Origin: Agrococcus jejuensis
Lineage (GTDB): Bacteria; Actinomycetota; Actinomycetes; Actinomycetales; Microbacteriaceae
NCBI RefSeq assembly: GCF_007679035.1
Contig: NZ_VEFR01000005.1
Coordinates: forward strand, 62,001 to 126,000
Length of the DNA stretch: 64,000 nt
Direction: 5' to 3'
Part shown: piece after piece, positions 40,450-48,900 of the stretch
How the letters are laid out: the number at the start of each line of letters is the position of its first letter
How positions within the stretch are numbered: position 1 is the first letter of the stretch
The notes under the pieces: generated by a model
Told to the model about the DNA's origin: nothing
Databases searched by the model: none
Seen by the model: the letters and a program-made list of their open reading frames with translations, nothing else
Made by a program: the position numbers and the translations under genes

Positions 40450-42392
40450 CGGAGGGTCTCCGTCCGGTCGAGGAAGCGGGACACGGCACCGACGGGCGCG
40501 ATCGCGCGGGCGGCGACGGGCGCGGGGGTGGTCGACGGCGACGGCGTGCGGCGCCAGCGCGCATCCCACGCGTCCTTGTCGAGGTCGTCGTGCGCGAGCG
40601 GCGGCACGGGCGCCTGCGTGATGAGCGGGTGCAGCAGCCGCTCGCCGCACTCGTCGGGCCCGATGAGCTCCTCGTGCAGCTTCTCGTGCGGGCGCAGCCC
40701 CGTGAAGACGATGTCGATGGGCTTGCCCGACATCGCGATCATGCGCTTGGCGACGTCGAGGATGCGCACGGGCTCGCCCATGTCGAGGATGAGCACCTCG
40801 CCCGGTCGGCCGATGGCGGCGGCCTGCACGACGAGCTGGCACGCCTCGGGGATCGACATGAAGTACCGCGTGATGTCGGGATGCGTGACGGTGAGCGGCC
40901 CGCCGGCCTCGATGAGCGCGGCGAACACGGGCACCATCGAGCCGCGACTGCCGAGCACGTTGCCGAACCGCACCGACAGGAACCGTCCCCGGGCGCGTGC
41001 GGCGGTCGCAGCCGTGAGGCGCTCGGCGAGCCGCTTGGAGTGCCCCAGCACGCTCGTGGGGTTCGCGGCCTTGTCGGTCGAGATGTTCACGAACGTCTCG
41101 ACGCCGACGGCCTCGGCGGCGGCGAGCACCGAGCGCGTGCCGAGCACGTTGGTCTTCCACCCCTCGTCGGGGTACTGCTCGAGCATCGGCAGGTGCTTGA
41201 GCGCTGCCGCGTGGAAGACGACCTCGGGGCGACGATCGGCGAAGATCTCGGCGATCGCCTGCTCGTCGCGCACGTCGGCGAGCACGACGTCGCGCGTCGC
41301 CAGCAGGCCGTTGCCGTGCACGTCGAGCTGCACGGCCTGCAGCGCCGACTCGTCGCGGTCGAGCATGATGAGCTCGGCGGGCGACCACTTCGCGAGCTGC
41401 CTGCACAGCTCGGCACCGATCGATCCCCCCGCGCCGGTCACGAGCACGCGGCGGCCCGTGACGCAGCCCGCGACGCGCTCGACGTCGGTGTCGATGGGAC
41501 GACGCCCGACGATGTCCTCGATGCGCAGGGCACGCAGGTCGGTGACCTGCGCCGTGCCGCGCATCATGTCGGCGAACGGCGGCATGACGAGCACCTCGAC
41601 GCCGAGCGCGCTCGTCTGCGCCTCGATCTCGCCGAGCAGCGCCGCGTCGGCGCGGGCGATCGCGACGACGAGCCGCGAGGCGCCCGTGTCGGCGACGATG
41701 CGCGCGAGGTCCGCGCGGGTGCCCAGCACCCGCACGCCGCAGCGCGTGGCGCCGCGCAGCCTGGCGTCGTCGTCGACGAGGCCGACGGCGCGCAGCGGGG
41801 AGTGCTCGTCGGTGCGCATGCGTCGCACGAGGTGCGTGCCCGCGTAGCCGGCGCCGAGGATGAGCGCAGGCTGCGCCGTGGGCGTCGGCCGGTGGGCGCT
41901 CTCGAGCAGGACGCGCAGGGCGTAGCGGGTGCCGGCCATGAGCAGCAGCGCGATGGGTGCGGCGATGACGAGCGCCGTGCGGGGGAGGCCCAGCGCCGGC
42001 GCGAGCACGAGCAGCGGGGCGCCCACGAGCAGGGTCGCCGCGGTGGCGACCCCCACGACGGTCGCGACCTCCTCGGCGCTGCCGTAGCCGTGCCTGCCGC
42101 GGTAGAGCCCGACGGCGTGCCCGACCAGCACCTGCGCGAGCACGACGGCGGCGATGACGCCGACGAGGGCGAGCGGGCGCAGCCAGCCGAGCACGAGGTC
42201 CTCGCGCAGCCAGATCGCGATGGGCATCGCGATGGTCCACGCGAGCGCGTCGCCCACGATCGACGGCACGGGCCGCGCGACGCCGTCGCGCATGAGCACG
42301 CGCTCCACGAGGCGGCGCAGGTGGGTGGCGGCGTCGGCGAGCTCCGCACGGCGCGGCGTCCTCGCCGTGGTGGCCGTTCGCATCGTGCTCAT
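40446..42392 (-). CDS. Membrane NDP-sugar 4,6-dehydratase (PglF/WbpM/FlaA1-like)
   Basis: A 648-residue protein with four N-terminal membrane segments (about 45-150), a CoA-binding-like Rossmann domain (LILGAGYAGTHLVRRM), and a C-terminal SDR dehydratase domain from about residue 300. That domain has VLVTGAGGSIGAELCRQLAK, DRDESALQAVQLDV, VFHAAALKHLPMLEQYPDE, NISTDKAANPTSVLGHSKRLAE, RFGNVLGSRGSMVPVF and the end motif TGLRPHEKLHEEL. The catalytic TDK is present, while the MxxxK motif reads LxxxK here. It should make a UDP-4-keto-6-deoxy-GlcNAc, the substrate for the following aminotransferase. The 60-residue tail is Pro/Ala-rich. It is separated from the LCP gene by only 15 bases. Confidence 0.9.
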   Translation of the reverse strand: MSTMRTATTARTPRRAELADAATHLRRLVERVLMRDGVARPVPSIVGDALAWTIAMPIAIWLREDLVLGWLRPLALVGVIAAVVLAQVLVGHAVGLYRGRHGYGSAEEVATVVGVATAATLLVGAPLLVLAPALGLPRTALVIAAPIALLLMAGTRYALRVLLESAHRPTPTAQPALILGAGYAGTHLVRRMRTDEHSPLRAVGLVDDDARLRGATRCGVRVLGTRADLARIVADTGASRLVVAIARADAALLGEIEAQTSALGVEVLVMPPFADMMRGTAQVTDLRALRIEDIVGRRPIDTDVERVAGCVTGRRVLVTGAGGSIGAELCRQLAKWSPAELIMLDRDESALQAVQLDVHGNGLLATRDVVLADVRDEQAIAEIFADRRPEVVFHAAALKHLPMLEQYPDEGWKTNVLGTRSVLAAAEAVGVETFVNISTDKAANPTSVLGHSKRLAERLTAATAARARGRFLSVRFGNVLGSRGSMVPVFAALIEAGGPLTVTHPDITRYFMSIPEACQLVVQAAAIGRPGEVLILDMGEPVRILDVAKRMIAMSGKPIDIVFTGLRPHEKLHEELIGPDECGERLLHPLITQAPVPPLAHDDLDKDAWDARWRRTPSPSTTPAPVAARAIAPVGAVSRFLDRTETLR

Positions 42393-42407
42393 CGCTGCAT
42401 CCCTTCG

Positions 42408-43397
42408 CTAGCGCTCTGCCGGGGGCACGAAGCCCGTCATGGAGTCCTGCTGCAGCGCGGCCTGCACGACCGCGACGTCCGTGGCGTCGAGCAGCACGAC
42501 AGACTGGTCGCCGATCGTGGCCGTGCCCGCCGTCGGCAGGGTGAAGGTCGAGACCTCGGGCGTGCCCGCCGACGCCAGCTCGGCGGCGAGCTGCACGGCG
42601 GCCTGCGCCGACAGCCCGTCGGTGGCTGCGAGGTAGGGCGACATGGCGTCGACGAGGCCCGCGACGGCCCACGGGTTCGCGAGCGTCGACGGCTGCAGGA
42701 TCGCGGCCAGCAGGCCGCGCAGGTACGCCTGCTGGTTGCGCACGCGCTGGTAGTCGCCGTCGGGGAACGCGTAGCGCTCGCGCACGTACGGGAGGGCGTC
42801 GGCGCCGGTCAGCGTGATCGCGCCCTGCGCGAAGTGCGCGTCGAGCACGGAGAACGCCACGTCGTTCTGCACCGTGACCCCGCCGACGGCGTCGGTGAGC
42901 GCCGCGAAGCCGGCGAAGTCGACGATGGCGACGTCGTCGATGCGCTGGCCGACGAGCGACTCGACGACCTGCACCATGAGCGGCACGCCGCCGTACGCGA
43001 GCGCGGCGTTGATCTTCGCCATGCCGACGCCGGGGATGTCGACCCACGAGTCGCGCATGATCGAGATGACCTGCACCGTCTCGCGATCGGCGGGCACGTG
43101 CACGAGCAGGATGGCGTCCGCGCGGTCGCCGAGGCTCGTGAGCGGCGAGCCGACCTCGCCGCGCGAGTCGCTGCCGAGCAGCAGGTAGTTGCGCGGGGCG
43201 ACGGTGCCGACGGGATGGGGTGCCGGGCGCGTGGACTCGGCCGGGAAGGCGTCGGGCACGCGCTCGATGCGCTCGATCGCTGCGCCGACGCGCGCGGTGG
43301 TCGTGCCGACGACCGCGACGGCGGTGAGGACGAGGCCCACGGCGATCCCAGCGACGACGCGTCGTCGCAGACGGGTGTGGGAGGCGCGCAGCGGCAT
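42408..43397 (-). CDS. LCP (LytR-CpsA-Psr) family glycan-to-peptidoglycan ligase
   Basis: A 329-residue membrane-anchored LCP protein. One N-terminal membrane helix (VVAGIAVGLVLTAVAVVGTT) precedes an extracytoplasmic LCP domain. The domain has NYLLLGSDSRGEVGSPLTSLGDRADAILLVHV (in outline) with the conserved Asp/Arg residues, ISIMRDSWVDIPGVGMAKINAALAYGG, DFAGFAALTDAVGGV and the C-terminal YVRERYAFPDGDYQRVRNQQAY. It should attach the finished polymer to peptidoglycan. The start codon shares a base with the preceding stop (GTGATG; a GTG three bases earlier is equally possible). A close paralogue at 44784 is transcribed separately. Confidence 0.93.
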   Translation of the reverse strand: MPLRASHTRLRRRVVAGIAVGLVLTAVAVVGTTTARVGAAIERIERVPDAFPAESTRPAPHPVGTVAPRNYLLLGSDSRGEVGSPLTSLGDRADAILLVHVPADRETVQVISIMRDSWVDIPGVGMAKINAALAYGGVPLMVQVVESLVGQRIDDVAIVDFAGFAALTDAVGGVTVQNDVAFSVLDAHFAQGAITLTGADALPYVRERYAFPDGDYQRVRNQQAYLRGLLAAILQPSTLANPWAVAGLVDAMSPYLAATDGLSAQAAVQLAAELASAGTPEVSTFTLPTAGTATIGDQSVVLLDATDVAVVQAALQQDSMTGFVPPAER

Positions 43398-44542
43398 CAC
43401 GCTCGCCCCCCGGTCGTCGCTGCGGCCCCGGTCGCGCCGCGGTACGCGGGGAAGGAGCCCCGCTCGCAGCCGTGCGAGAGGCGCGCCTCCTCGTCGGCGT
43501 CGAGCACGAGCTCGAGGGTGCGGAACGGCTGCACGCCGCGCGGCGCGAAGGCGCGCTTGTAGCGCTCGATGCCGTCGCCGGACGTCGCGCCGCCGCCGAG
43601 CACGTAGTCGGCGATGCCGCGCTCGCGGCACCAGCGCACGACGGCGAGCTTCAGCAGCTCGTTGGGGCGGGAGGCGTAGGCGGCCGCGTCGGTGCCGCCG
43701 AGGAACGAGTAGGCGTGGCGATCGGAGTGCAGCACGAGCTCGGCCGACACGACCACGCCGTCGAGCGTCGCGTAGGCGTAGGCGAGGCTGCCGGCGAGCT
43801 CGAGGTGGATCCGCTCGAAGAACGCCTCGTCGAAGCGGTAGGCGGCGCTCGCCGCGCGCCGATCCATCGTGGCCGCGTAGATGCGGGCGAAGTCCTCGAA
43901 GCCGTCGGTCGACGTCGTCACGTGCACCTGCACGCCGTCGGCGATGGCGCGGCGCACGTTCTTGCCCACCTTGCGGTCGGCGTCGGCGAGCACGGCGTCG
44001 TCGTCGTCGAGCACGGAGCGCACGACCGTGACGCTGCGGTCCACGAGCGCGGCGCTGGGCGGCGCGAGGACCTCGTCGCCGAACGGGTGCATGCGCGCGA
44101 ACGCCGTCACGACCCGATGCCGCTGCGCCCAGGCGGCGAACGCCGTCCAGAACTCCGGCTGCCTGCTCGGCGAGCCCTGCGGGCGGTAGGCGCCGCCGAA
44201 GCCGTACGGACCCGTGGCGTCGAGCAGGCCGCGGGTGCCCGGGATGGGGCGCAGTCGCAGCGGCAGCAGCACGCCGGCGTCGGAGGTGATGGCGACGACG
44301 CGGTCGTCGCCGGCGGCGAACACCTCGCCGAGCACGGGGTGCGCGAACGGCTCGCGCCCCGTCGCGCGCCAGCGGCGCAGCCACACGGCGCGGTCGCTCG
44401 GGTTCGCGGCGTCGAGGCTGCGCAGCCCCGTCGTCGTCGCGATCGGCGAGCGCCACGGCAGGCGCGGTGCCTCGATGCGCGCGCCTGCGTCTGCATCGAC
44501 CTCGGTCAGCACCCGAGCTCGCACGTCGGTCATGTCCTGCAC
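43397..44542 (-). CDS. GNAT/FemAB-fold acyltransferase-like protein (BioF2/CelD type)
   Basis: A 381-residue double-GNAT protein resembling exopolysaccharide-locus acetyltransferases and the FemAB fold. Motifs are DATGPYGFGGAYRPQGSPSR, KVGKNVRRAIADGVQVHV (Fem-like helix), YRFDEAFFERIHLEL, VVVSAELVLHSDRHAYSFLGGTDA, and YVLGGGATSGDGIERYKRAF (acyl-CoA/tRNA side). The most likely roles are modification of a sugar precursor, for example N-acetylation after the aminotransferase, or an amino acid addition. The GTG at 44542 is preceded by AAGGGGG seven bases upstream. It is the first gene of the 12-gene operon. Confidence 0.72.
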   Translation of the reverse strand: MQDMTDVRARVLTEVDADAGARIEAPRLPWRSPIATTTGLRSLDAANPSDRAVWLRRWRATGREPFAHPVLGEVFAAGDDRVVAITSDAGVLLPLRLRPIPGTRGLLDATGPYGFGGAYRPQGSPSRQPEFWTAFAAWAQRHRVVTAFARMHPFGDEVLAPPSAALVDRSVTVVRSVLDDDDAVLADADRKVGKNVRRAIADGVQVHVTTSTDGFEDFARIYAATMDRRAASAAYRFDEAFFERIHLELAGSLAYAYATLDGVVVSAELVLHSDRHAYSFLGGTDAAAYASRPNELLKLAVVRWCRERGIADYVLGGGATSGDGIERYKRAFAPRGVQPFRTLELVLDADEEARLSHGCERGSFPAYRGATGAAATTGGRA

Positions 44543-44739
44543 GGCGAAGCCCCCTTCGCGTCCGGCGTGGAGGGCGGCAGCTCTGCGTCTGAGAGATGCT
44601 CAGCCCATCACGGCTGCGCACACCATGGCAGCCGGAACGGGCTTCATCGGGCAGAGGGTACAAACCGGTCGATTCCGGAGGTTCAGGCATCCCGGAACGA
44701 TGCAACCGATAGGGGACGCCGTACCCCGTCGTCCGCCCG
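44543..44739 (-). promoter_or_regulatory. Control region of the exopolysaccharide operon
   Basis: This non-coding stretch lies upstream of the first operon gene. On the minus strand TACCCT (44660-44655) is a -10 candidate and would leave a leader of about 110 bases. An imperfect operator-like pair TTCCGG (44673-44678) and CCGGAA (44692-44697), separated by 13 bases, lies just before it. CCGGAACG also occurs twice (44632 and 44692). No ORF, RNA or riboswitch fold is evident. Assignments are tentative. Confidence 0.35.
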
Positions 44740-44765
44740 GCGCGCTCGAGCAGTGCTCAGCGCGC
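44740..44765 (-). terminator. Hairpin terminator of the second LCP gene
   Basis: GCGCGCT (44740-44746) pairs with AGCGCGC (44759-44765), and an inner GAGC/GCTC pair extends the stem with a one-base bulge. It is 18 bases beyond the stop of the LCP gene on its strand. Confidence 0.55.
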
Positions 44766-44783
44766 TCCCAGCGCGGATCGGCG

Positions 44784-45824
44784 CTACGGGGTGGTCGTGA
44801 CCGGCTCCGGAGCCACGAAGTCGGTCATCGACTCGGCGGCGAACGCCTCGCGCACGAGCTGCAGCGCGGCATCGTCGACGAGCACGACCGACTGCGACCC
44901 CACGGTGCCGACGCCGGTCGTCGGCATCGTGAACGTGCGCACCTCGGGCACGCCGGCGCCGACGAACTCCGCCGCGATGCCGAGCACGCCCGTCGTCGTG
45001 AGGCCGTCGGTCGTCGCCATGTACGGGGCCATGACCTCGACGAGGTCGGTGATCGCGACGGGGTTCGCCACGACCGAGGGCTCGAGCAGAGCGTCGAGCA
45101 GGCCGCGCATGTACGCCTGCTGGTTGCGCACGCGCTGGTAGTCGCCGTCGGAGAACGCGTACCGCTCGCGCACGTAGTCGAGCGCCGAGGCGCCGTCGAG
45201 GGTGATCTCGCCGGCCTCGAACGAGTGGATGGGCCCCGAGTGGCCCGCCGAGAACGCGACCTCGTTCTGCACGGTCACGCCGCCGAGCGCATCCGTGAGG
45301 CCCTCGAATCCCGCGAAGTCGATGATGGCGACGTCGTCGATGCGCTGGTCGATGAGCTGCTCGACCGTCTGCACCATGAGCGGCACGCCACCGTACGAGA
45401 GCGCCGCGTTGATCTTCGACATGCCGTAGCCCGGGATGTCGACCCACGAGTCGCGCATGATCGACATGATCTGCACGGTCTGGCGGTCCGGCGGCACGTG
45501 CACGAGCAGGATCGTGTCCGCGCGATCGCCGAGCGAGTCGAGCAGCGAGCCGCCCTCGCCGCGCGAGTCGCTGCCGAGCAGCAGGTAGTTGAGCGCACCG
45601 GCGTCGTCGGCGTCGGGCCGCACCGACTCGTCGGGGAAGGCCTCCTCGACGCGCTCGACGCCTGCCGACGACGTCTGCAGGCGGATGGCGAAGACGCCGA
45701 TGGTGGCGACGAGCGCGAGCACGAGCGCAGAGGCGATGCCGACGACGACCTTGCGGCGGCGCGACCACGGCGCGCGTCGTCGTCGGCCCGTGGTGGCGTC
45801 GGCTGCGTGCTCGTCCATGCTCAT
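44784..45824 (-). CDS. LCP (LytR-CpsA-Psr) family protein, second copy
   Basis: A 346-residue LCP protein: cytoplasmic Arg-rich N-terminus, membrane helix VVVGIASALVLALVATIGVFAI, then the LCP domain. The domain has NYLLLGSDSRGEGGSLLDSL, SIMRDSWVDIPGYGMSKINAALSYG, DFAGFEGLTDALGGVTVQNEV and YVRERYAFSDGDYQRVRNQQAY. It is very similar along its whole length to the copy at 42408, including AQ-to-EQ type changes only, so a local duplication is likely. TACGAT on the minus strand (45836-45831) lies six bases before the ATG at 45824, so the transcript is probably leaderless. It diverges from lsr2 across an AT-rich region and ends in its own terminator, so it is controlled apart from the large operon. 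Confidence 0.92.
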   Translation of the reverse strand: MSMDEHAADATTGRRRRAPWSRRRKVVVGIASALVLALVATIGVFAIRLQTSSAGVERVEEAFPDESVRPDADDAGALNYLLLGSDSRGEGGSLLDSLGDRADTILLVHVPPDRQTVQIMSIMRDSWVDIPGYGMSKINAALSYGGVPLMVQTVEQLIDQRIDDVAIIDFAGFEGLTDALGGVTVQNEVAFSAGHSGPIHSFEAGEITLDGASALDYVRERYAFSDGDYQRVRNQQAYMRGLLDALLEPSVVANPVAITDLVEVMAPYMATTDGLTTTGVLGIAAEFVGAGVPEVRTFTMPTTGVGTVGSQSVVLVDDAALQLVREAFAAESMTDFVAPEPVTTTP

Positions 45825-45951
45825 CCGTCGATCGTATGGTGAGCGGCTTTGCGTCTCCTCATATGCGAATGCACGTGGGAATGCCCCAGGAAATTCGACG
45901 CATTTCGCATTCGCATTTCCATTCTCGCGGCATTGCGAATAGCATTCATCC
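45825..45951. promoter_or_regulatory. AT-rich divergent control region with CGAATGC/GCATTCG repeats
   Basis: About 127 bases between the LCP and lsr2 starts are far richer in A and T than anything nearby. They hold several copies of a GCGAATGC/GCATTCGC-like word, for example ATGCGAATGC near 45865, GCATTTCGCATTCGCATTT near 45900-45918 and GCATTGCGAATAGCATTC near 45930-45947. TAGCAT (45940-45945) is the leaderless -10 of lsr2 and TACGAT (45836-45831, minus) that of the LCP gene. Lsr2 binds AT-rich DNA, so autoregulation and control of the LCP gene are plausible. Confidence 0.6.
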
Positions 45952-46293
45952 ATGGCAAAGCAGACCATCGTCGAGATCGTCGACGACATCTCCGGAGAGC
46001 GGCTCGCAGATGGCGCGGGTCGGACCGTCGCGTTCGCGTTCGACGGCGCGCAGTACGAGATCGACCTGACGCACGAGCACGCCGACGAGCTGCGCGAGGC
46101 GCTCGAGCCCTGGATCGCCGCCTCGCGGCGCGTCTCGGCCACGAGTCGTGCATCGAGCCCGCGTCGCTCGGGCTCGTCGCGCGCCTCGAAGGACGTGCAG
46201 GCGATCCGCGAGTGGGCTGCCGCGAACGGCCATCAGGTCGCGACGCGCGGACGCATCCCCGCGAACGTCGTCGAGGCCTACGAGGCTCGCTGA
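45952..46293 (+). CDS. lsr2: Lsr2-family nucleoid-associated protein
   Basis: A 113-residue Lsr2, an actinobacterial H-NS analogue that bridges and silences AT-rich DNA. The N-terminal beta/dimerisation domain is [16 protein letters not shown] through [23 protein letters not shown] Ser/Arg-rich linker follows, and the C-terminal DNA-binding domain [29 protein letters not shown] carries the conserved RGR minor-groove motif. The ATG has TAGCAT six bases upstream. Lsr2 is known to repress cell-surface and polysaccharide genes in other Actinobacteria; its position at the head of this locus and the AT-rich region before it suggest the same here. Confidence 0.95.
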   Translation: MAKQTIVEIVDDISGERLADGAGRTVAFAFDGAQYEIDLTHEHADELREALEPWIAASRRVSATSRASSPRRSGSSRASKDVQAIREWAAANGHQVATRGRIPANVVEAYEAR

Positions 46294-46315
46294 CCGCGAT
46301 CGATCGCGCTCGCGA

Positions 46316-47584
46316 TCACGCGAGCAGGCGCTCGAGCGCCGATCGCGGGATGGGCACCCAGTCGGGTCTGCTGCGCACCTCGTACACGACCTCGTACAGC
46401 GCCTTGTCGACGAGCAGCGCGCGGATGAGGGCGGCATCGCCCTCGCCGCGCACCGAGCGGTAGCCGGCGAGGAACGCCGCCTCGGTCGTGGCGTACCAGT
46501 CGGCAGCAGCTGCGACGTCGACGCCCGCCTCGAGGGCCGCCGAGCCGGCGGCGTAGTCGAACGAGCGCAGCATGCCCGCGACGTCGCGCTCGGTCGGCTC
46601 CGGCAGCAGTCGTTCGGCGAGCGGTCGCAATGGTTCGCCCTCGAAGTCGAGCAGCAGGTAGCCGCGGCTCGGCTCGCGCAGCACCTGCCCGAGGTGCAGG
46701 TCGCCGTGGATGCGCTGCACGAGCCCCACGCGCACGGCGTCGAGCGTGCGCACGTGCGCGTCGATCGCGGCGTCGAGGTGCGCGAGCGCGCCGCGGGACT
46801 GCGCACGCGCCCACGCGGCGCGCTCGCGCAGCGTGGCGACGAACGCATCCGACGCCTGCTGGTCGGTGCCGCGTGCGCCGAGGGTCTCGGCGAGCGCCAC
46901 GTGCACCTGCGCCACGGCGCGGCCCAGGTCGTCGAGCGCGAGGTCGTCGCGCGGCCGACCGAGCAGCGCGCGCACCGCGTCGTCGCGCACGAGGGTCCAC
47001 GCGTCGTCGGCGTCGGCCACGAACTCCGACACCGCGGCGAGGCCGGCCGAGCGCTCGATGCCGTCGGCGGTCCACGTCGCGTGCGAGGCCGCGATGAGCG
47101 CAGGCACGCGATCGCAGCCCGCGCGCGTGAGCGCGCCCGTCACGACGACGTCGGGATGCTCGCCGTCGTCGACGACGCGGAAGACCTTCGCGATCCACGC
47201 GGGCTCGGCGGCGCCGATCGCCGACGTGTTCGACTGCTCGCCCGCGATGACGCGCACGGTCGACGCGTGCGGCACGTCCCCCTCGATGGCGATGGCCTCC
47301 GAGGGTCGCAGCATCGCCTGCAGCGCCGCAGCGTCGTGCGTCGCGTCGACGAGCCATCGCCCGTCGACGACGCCGATCGGCGCCTCGCCCGGCTCGTCGC
47401 GCATCGCGAACGGCACCTGCAGCGTCGCGGTGCCTGCGCGCACGATCGCGACCGCCACGTCGTCGGCGACGGGCAACAGGGCCTCGAGCGTCAGCGTCTC
47501 GTCGCCGCCCTTCAGCGGGTACCAGCGCCTGCCCGGCGCCCACTCGGCGATCGCGGCGAGCACGGCATGCGGGTCGAAGGGCAT
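46316..47584 (-). CDS. Maltokinase-like aminoglycoside phosphotransferase-fold kinase
   Basis: A 422-residue kinase. An N-terminal cap of the maltokinase type (LAAIAEWAPGRRWYPLKGGDETLTLEALLPV) precedes an APH-fold domain with catalytic loop RIHGDLHLGQVL and metal motif LLLDFEGEPLRPLAER. Homologues phosphorylate maltose to maltose-1-phosphate for the GlgE route, and some phosphorylate glucosamine. No treS or glgE is adjacent, so the substrate is not settled. It converges with lsr2, separated by 22 bases that include a CGCGATCGATCGCG palindrome. The ATG at 47584 is preceded by GGTGG. Confidence 0.85.
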   Translation of the reverse strand: MPFDPHAVLAAIAEWAPGRRWYPLKGGDETLTLEALLPVADDVAVAIVRAGTATLQVPFAMRDEPGEAPIGVVDGRWLVDATHDAAALQAMLRPSEAIAIEGDVPHASTVRVIAGEQSNTSAIGAAEPAWIAKVFRVVDDGEHPDVVVTGALTRAGCDRVPALIAASHATWTADGIERSAGLAAVSEFVADADDAWTLVRDDAVRALLGRPRDDLALDDLGRAVAQVHVALAETLGARGTDQQASDAFVATLRERAAWARAQSRGALAHLDAAIDAHVRTLDAVRVGLVQRIHGDLHLGQVLREPSRGYLLLDFEGEPLRPLAERLLPEPTERDVAGMLRSFDYAAGSAALEAGVDVAAAADWYATTEAAFLAGYRSVRGEGDAALIRALLVDKALYEVVYEVRSRPDWVPIPRSALERLLA

Positions 47585-47633
47585 GCATCCACCCTTGCGA
47601 GCGGCTCGCGCCGTCGCAAGGGGCTGCGCGAGG

Positions 47634-48896
47634 TCAGAACGTGATGGCGCGCAGCTGCACGCCGGGGATGACGCGCATGAGGTCGGCGATCGGCGCGACG
47701 TAGCCGAGGGTCGAGCAGCGGTCGCCGGCGGCTGCCAGGCGCACGCCGCTCACGACGCCGGCGGCGAGCGCGGAGCCGCCGTCGCCCCACGTGTAGACGG
47801 GGCCGCCCGAGTCGCCGAGGCAGAAGGCCGTGCCGCTCGTCGACGAGACGCGCACGATGTCGACGCACTGCGCGCCGCCCGAAGCCAGCGCGTAGCAGGC
47901 GACGCCGGGGCCCGTGACCTGCAGGTTGCACGCGTTGCCCGACGTCGTGCCCGACTTGCACAGGTACGTGCCTGCGGGCAGCGAGCGCAGCCAGCCGCTG
48001 ATCCGCAGCGACGTCGAGTCGCTCGTGTAGATGTCGGGGCGGTTGCGCACGTCGAGCCCGAGGCGCACGAGCTGGAGGTCGTGCGAGTCGGCGCCGCGCA
48101 CGAGCACGTCGGCGCCCGTCGTCACGCCGAGCGTCTGGCCTCCGGAGGCGAGCACGCTGAGGCCGTCGGCCCAGTTGCTGCAGTGCGCTGCGGTGATGAA
48201 GTGCTGGAAGTGCCCGGACACGGCCTGGAAGCCGCTCGTGCACCACTGGTTCGCGCCCGACGGCAGTCGCGTCGCGTACGTCGATCCGCCGAGCAGGTCC
48301 TGCACGTCGCCGCGCCTCGCGGTCGTGTCGGGCACGGCGTCGACGGCCTCGACGGCCACGTCGACGTCGGCCTCGGTCGCGTCGGCGACCGCATCCTCGA
48401 TGGCAGCGATGCCCGCGGCGTCGAGCGGCAGCGCCTCGACGCCGGCCGCCTCGGCGGCCTCGGGCGTCGGCACCGCCACGGTGACCGCCTCGCCGTCGAC
48501 CTCGAATGCGAGGGGCGCGTCGCTCGGCAGCGATGCCGCGGCGTCGAGCAGTCCCGACGTCAGCGCCGCGGCGCTCTGCGCCTCGGCGACGAACGAGACC
48601 GTGATGCCGTCGGCGACGGCGAGCGCGCGCACGGCCTCGGGCACGTCGCCGACCCAGCCGATCGTGATGGCGCCCGTCTCGGGCACGATCGCGGTGGAGC
48701 CGAGGTGCGAGACCGATTGCAGGGCATCCCATCGCGCGACGTCGTCGAGCACCGCGAGCTGCGTGCGCTGCGTCTCGAGCGGATCGGCGGATGCGGCCGC
48801 GGGCGCGGCCGGGACCGCGGTCGCCGCGACGGGCGCGACGAGGGGAGCGACGAGCAGTGCCGCCGCGAGCGTCACCCAGGAGGTCGCACGTCTCAC
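47634..48896 (-). CDS. Secreted S1-family serine protease with pro-region (alpha-lytic type)
   Basis: A 420-residue exported protease. A signal peptide (1-35, WVTLAAALLVAPLVAPVAAT) is followed by a pro-region of about 165 residues, rich in Ala/Asp/Glu, likely the folding chaperone. The mature S1E-like domain starts near 200. The catalytic triad is His238 in FITAAHC, Asp273 in DSHDLQLVRL and Ser363 in CLGDSGGPVYTW. Cysteine pairs such as Cys219-Cys239 fit this family. The closest types are streptogrisin and alpha-lytic protease. The GTG has TAGCAT (48908-48903, minus) six bases upstream, a promoter that overlaps the end of the DUF4349 gene. Confidence 0.92.
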   Translation of the reverse strand: MRRATSWVTLAAALLVAPLVAPVAATAVPAAPAAASADPLETQRTQLAVLDDVARWDALQSVSHLGSTAIVPETGAITIGWVGDVPEAVRALAVADGITVSFVAEAQSAAALTSGLLDAAASLPSDAPLAFEVDGEAVTVAVPTPEAAEAAGVEALPLDAAGIAAIEDAVADATEADVDVAVEAVDAVPDTTARRGDVQDLLGGSTYATRLPSGANQWCTSGFQAVSGHFQHFITAAHCSNWADGLSVLASGGQTLGVTTGADVLVRGADSHDLQLVRLGLDVRNRPDIYTSDSTSLRISGWLRSLPAGTYLCKSGTTSGNACNLQVTGPGVACYALASGGAQCVDIVRVSSTSGTAFCLGDSGGPVYTWGDGGSALAAGVVSGVRLAAAGDRCSTLGYVAPIADLMRVIPGVQLRAITF

Positions 48897-48900
48897 GCGG

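Noticed and set aside
46295..46308. CGCGATCGATCGCG palindrome as an operator
   Set aside because: It lies between the ends of convergent genes, where an operator is unlikely; such GATCG-rich palindromes also arise easily at this GC content.
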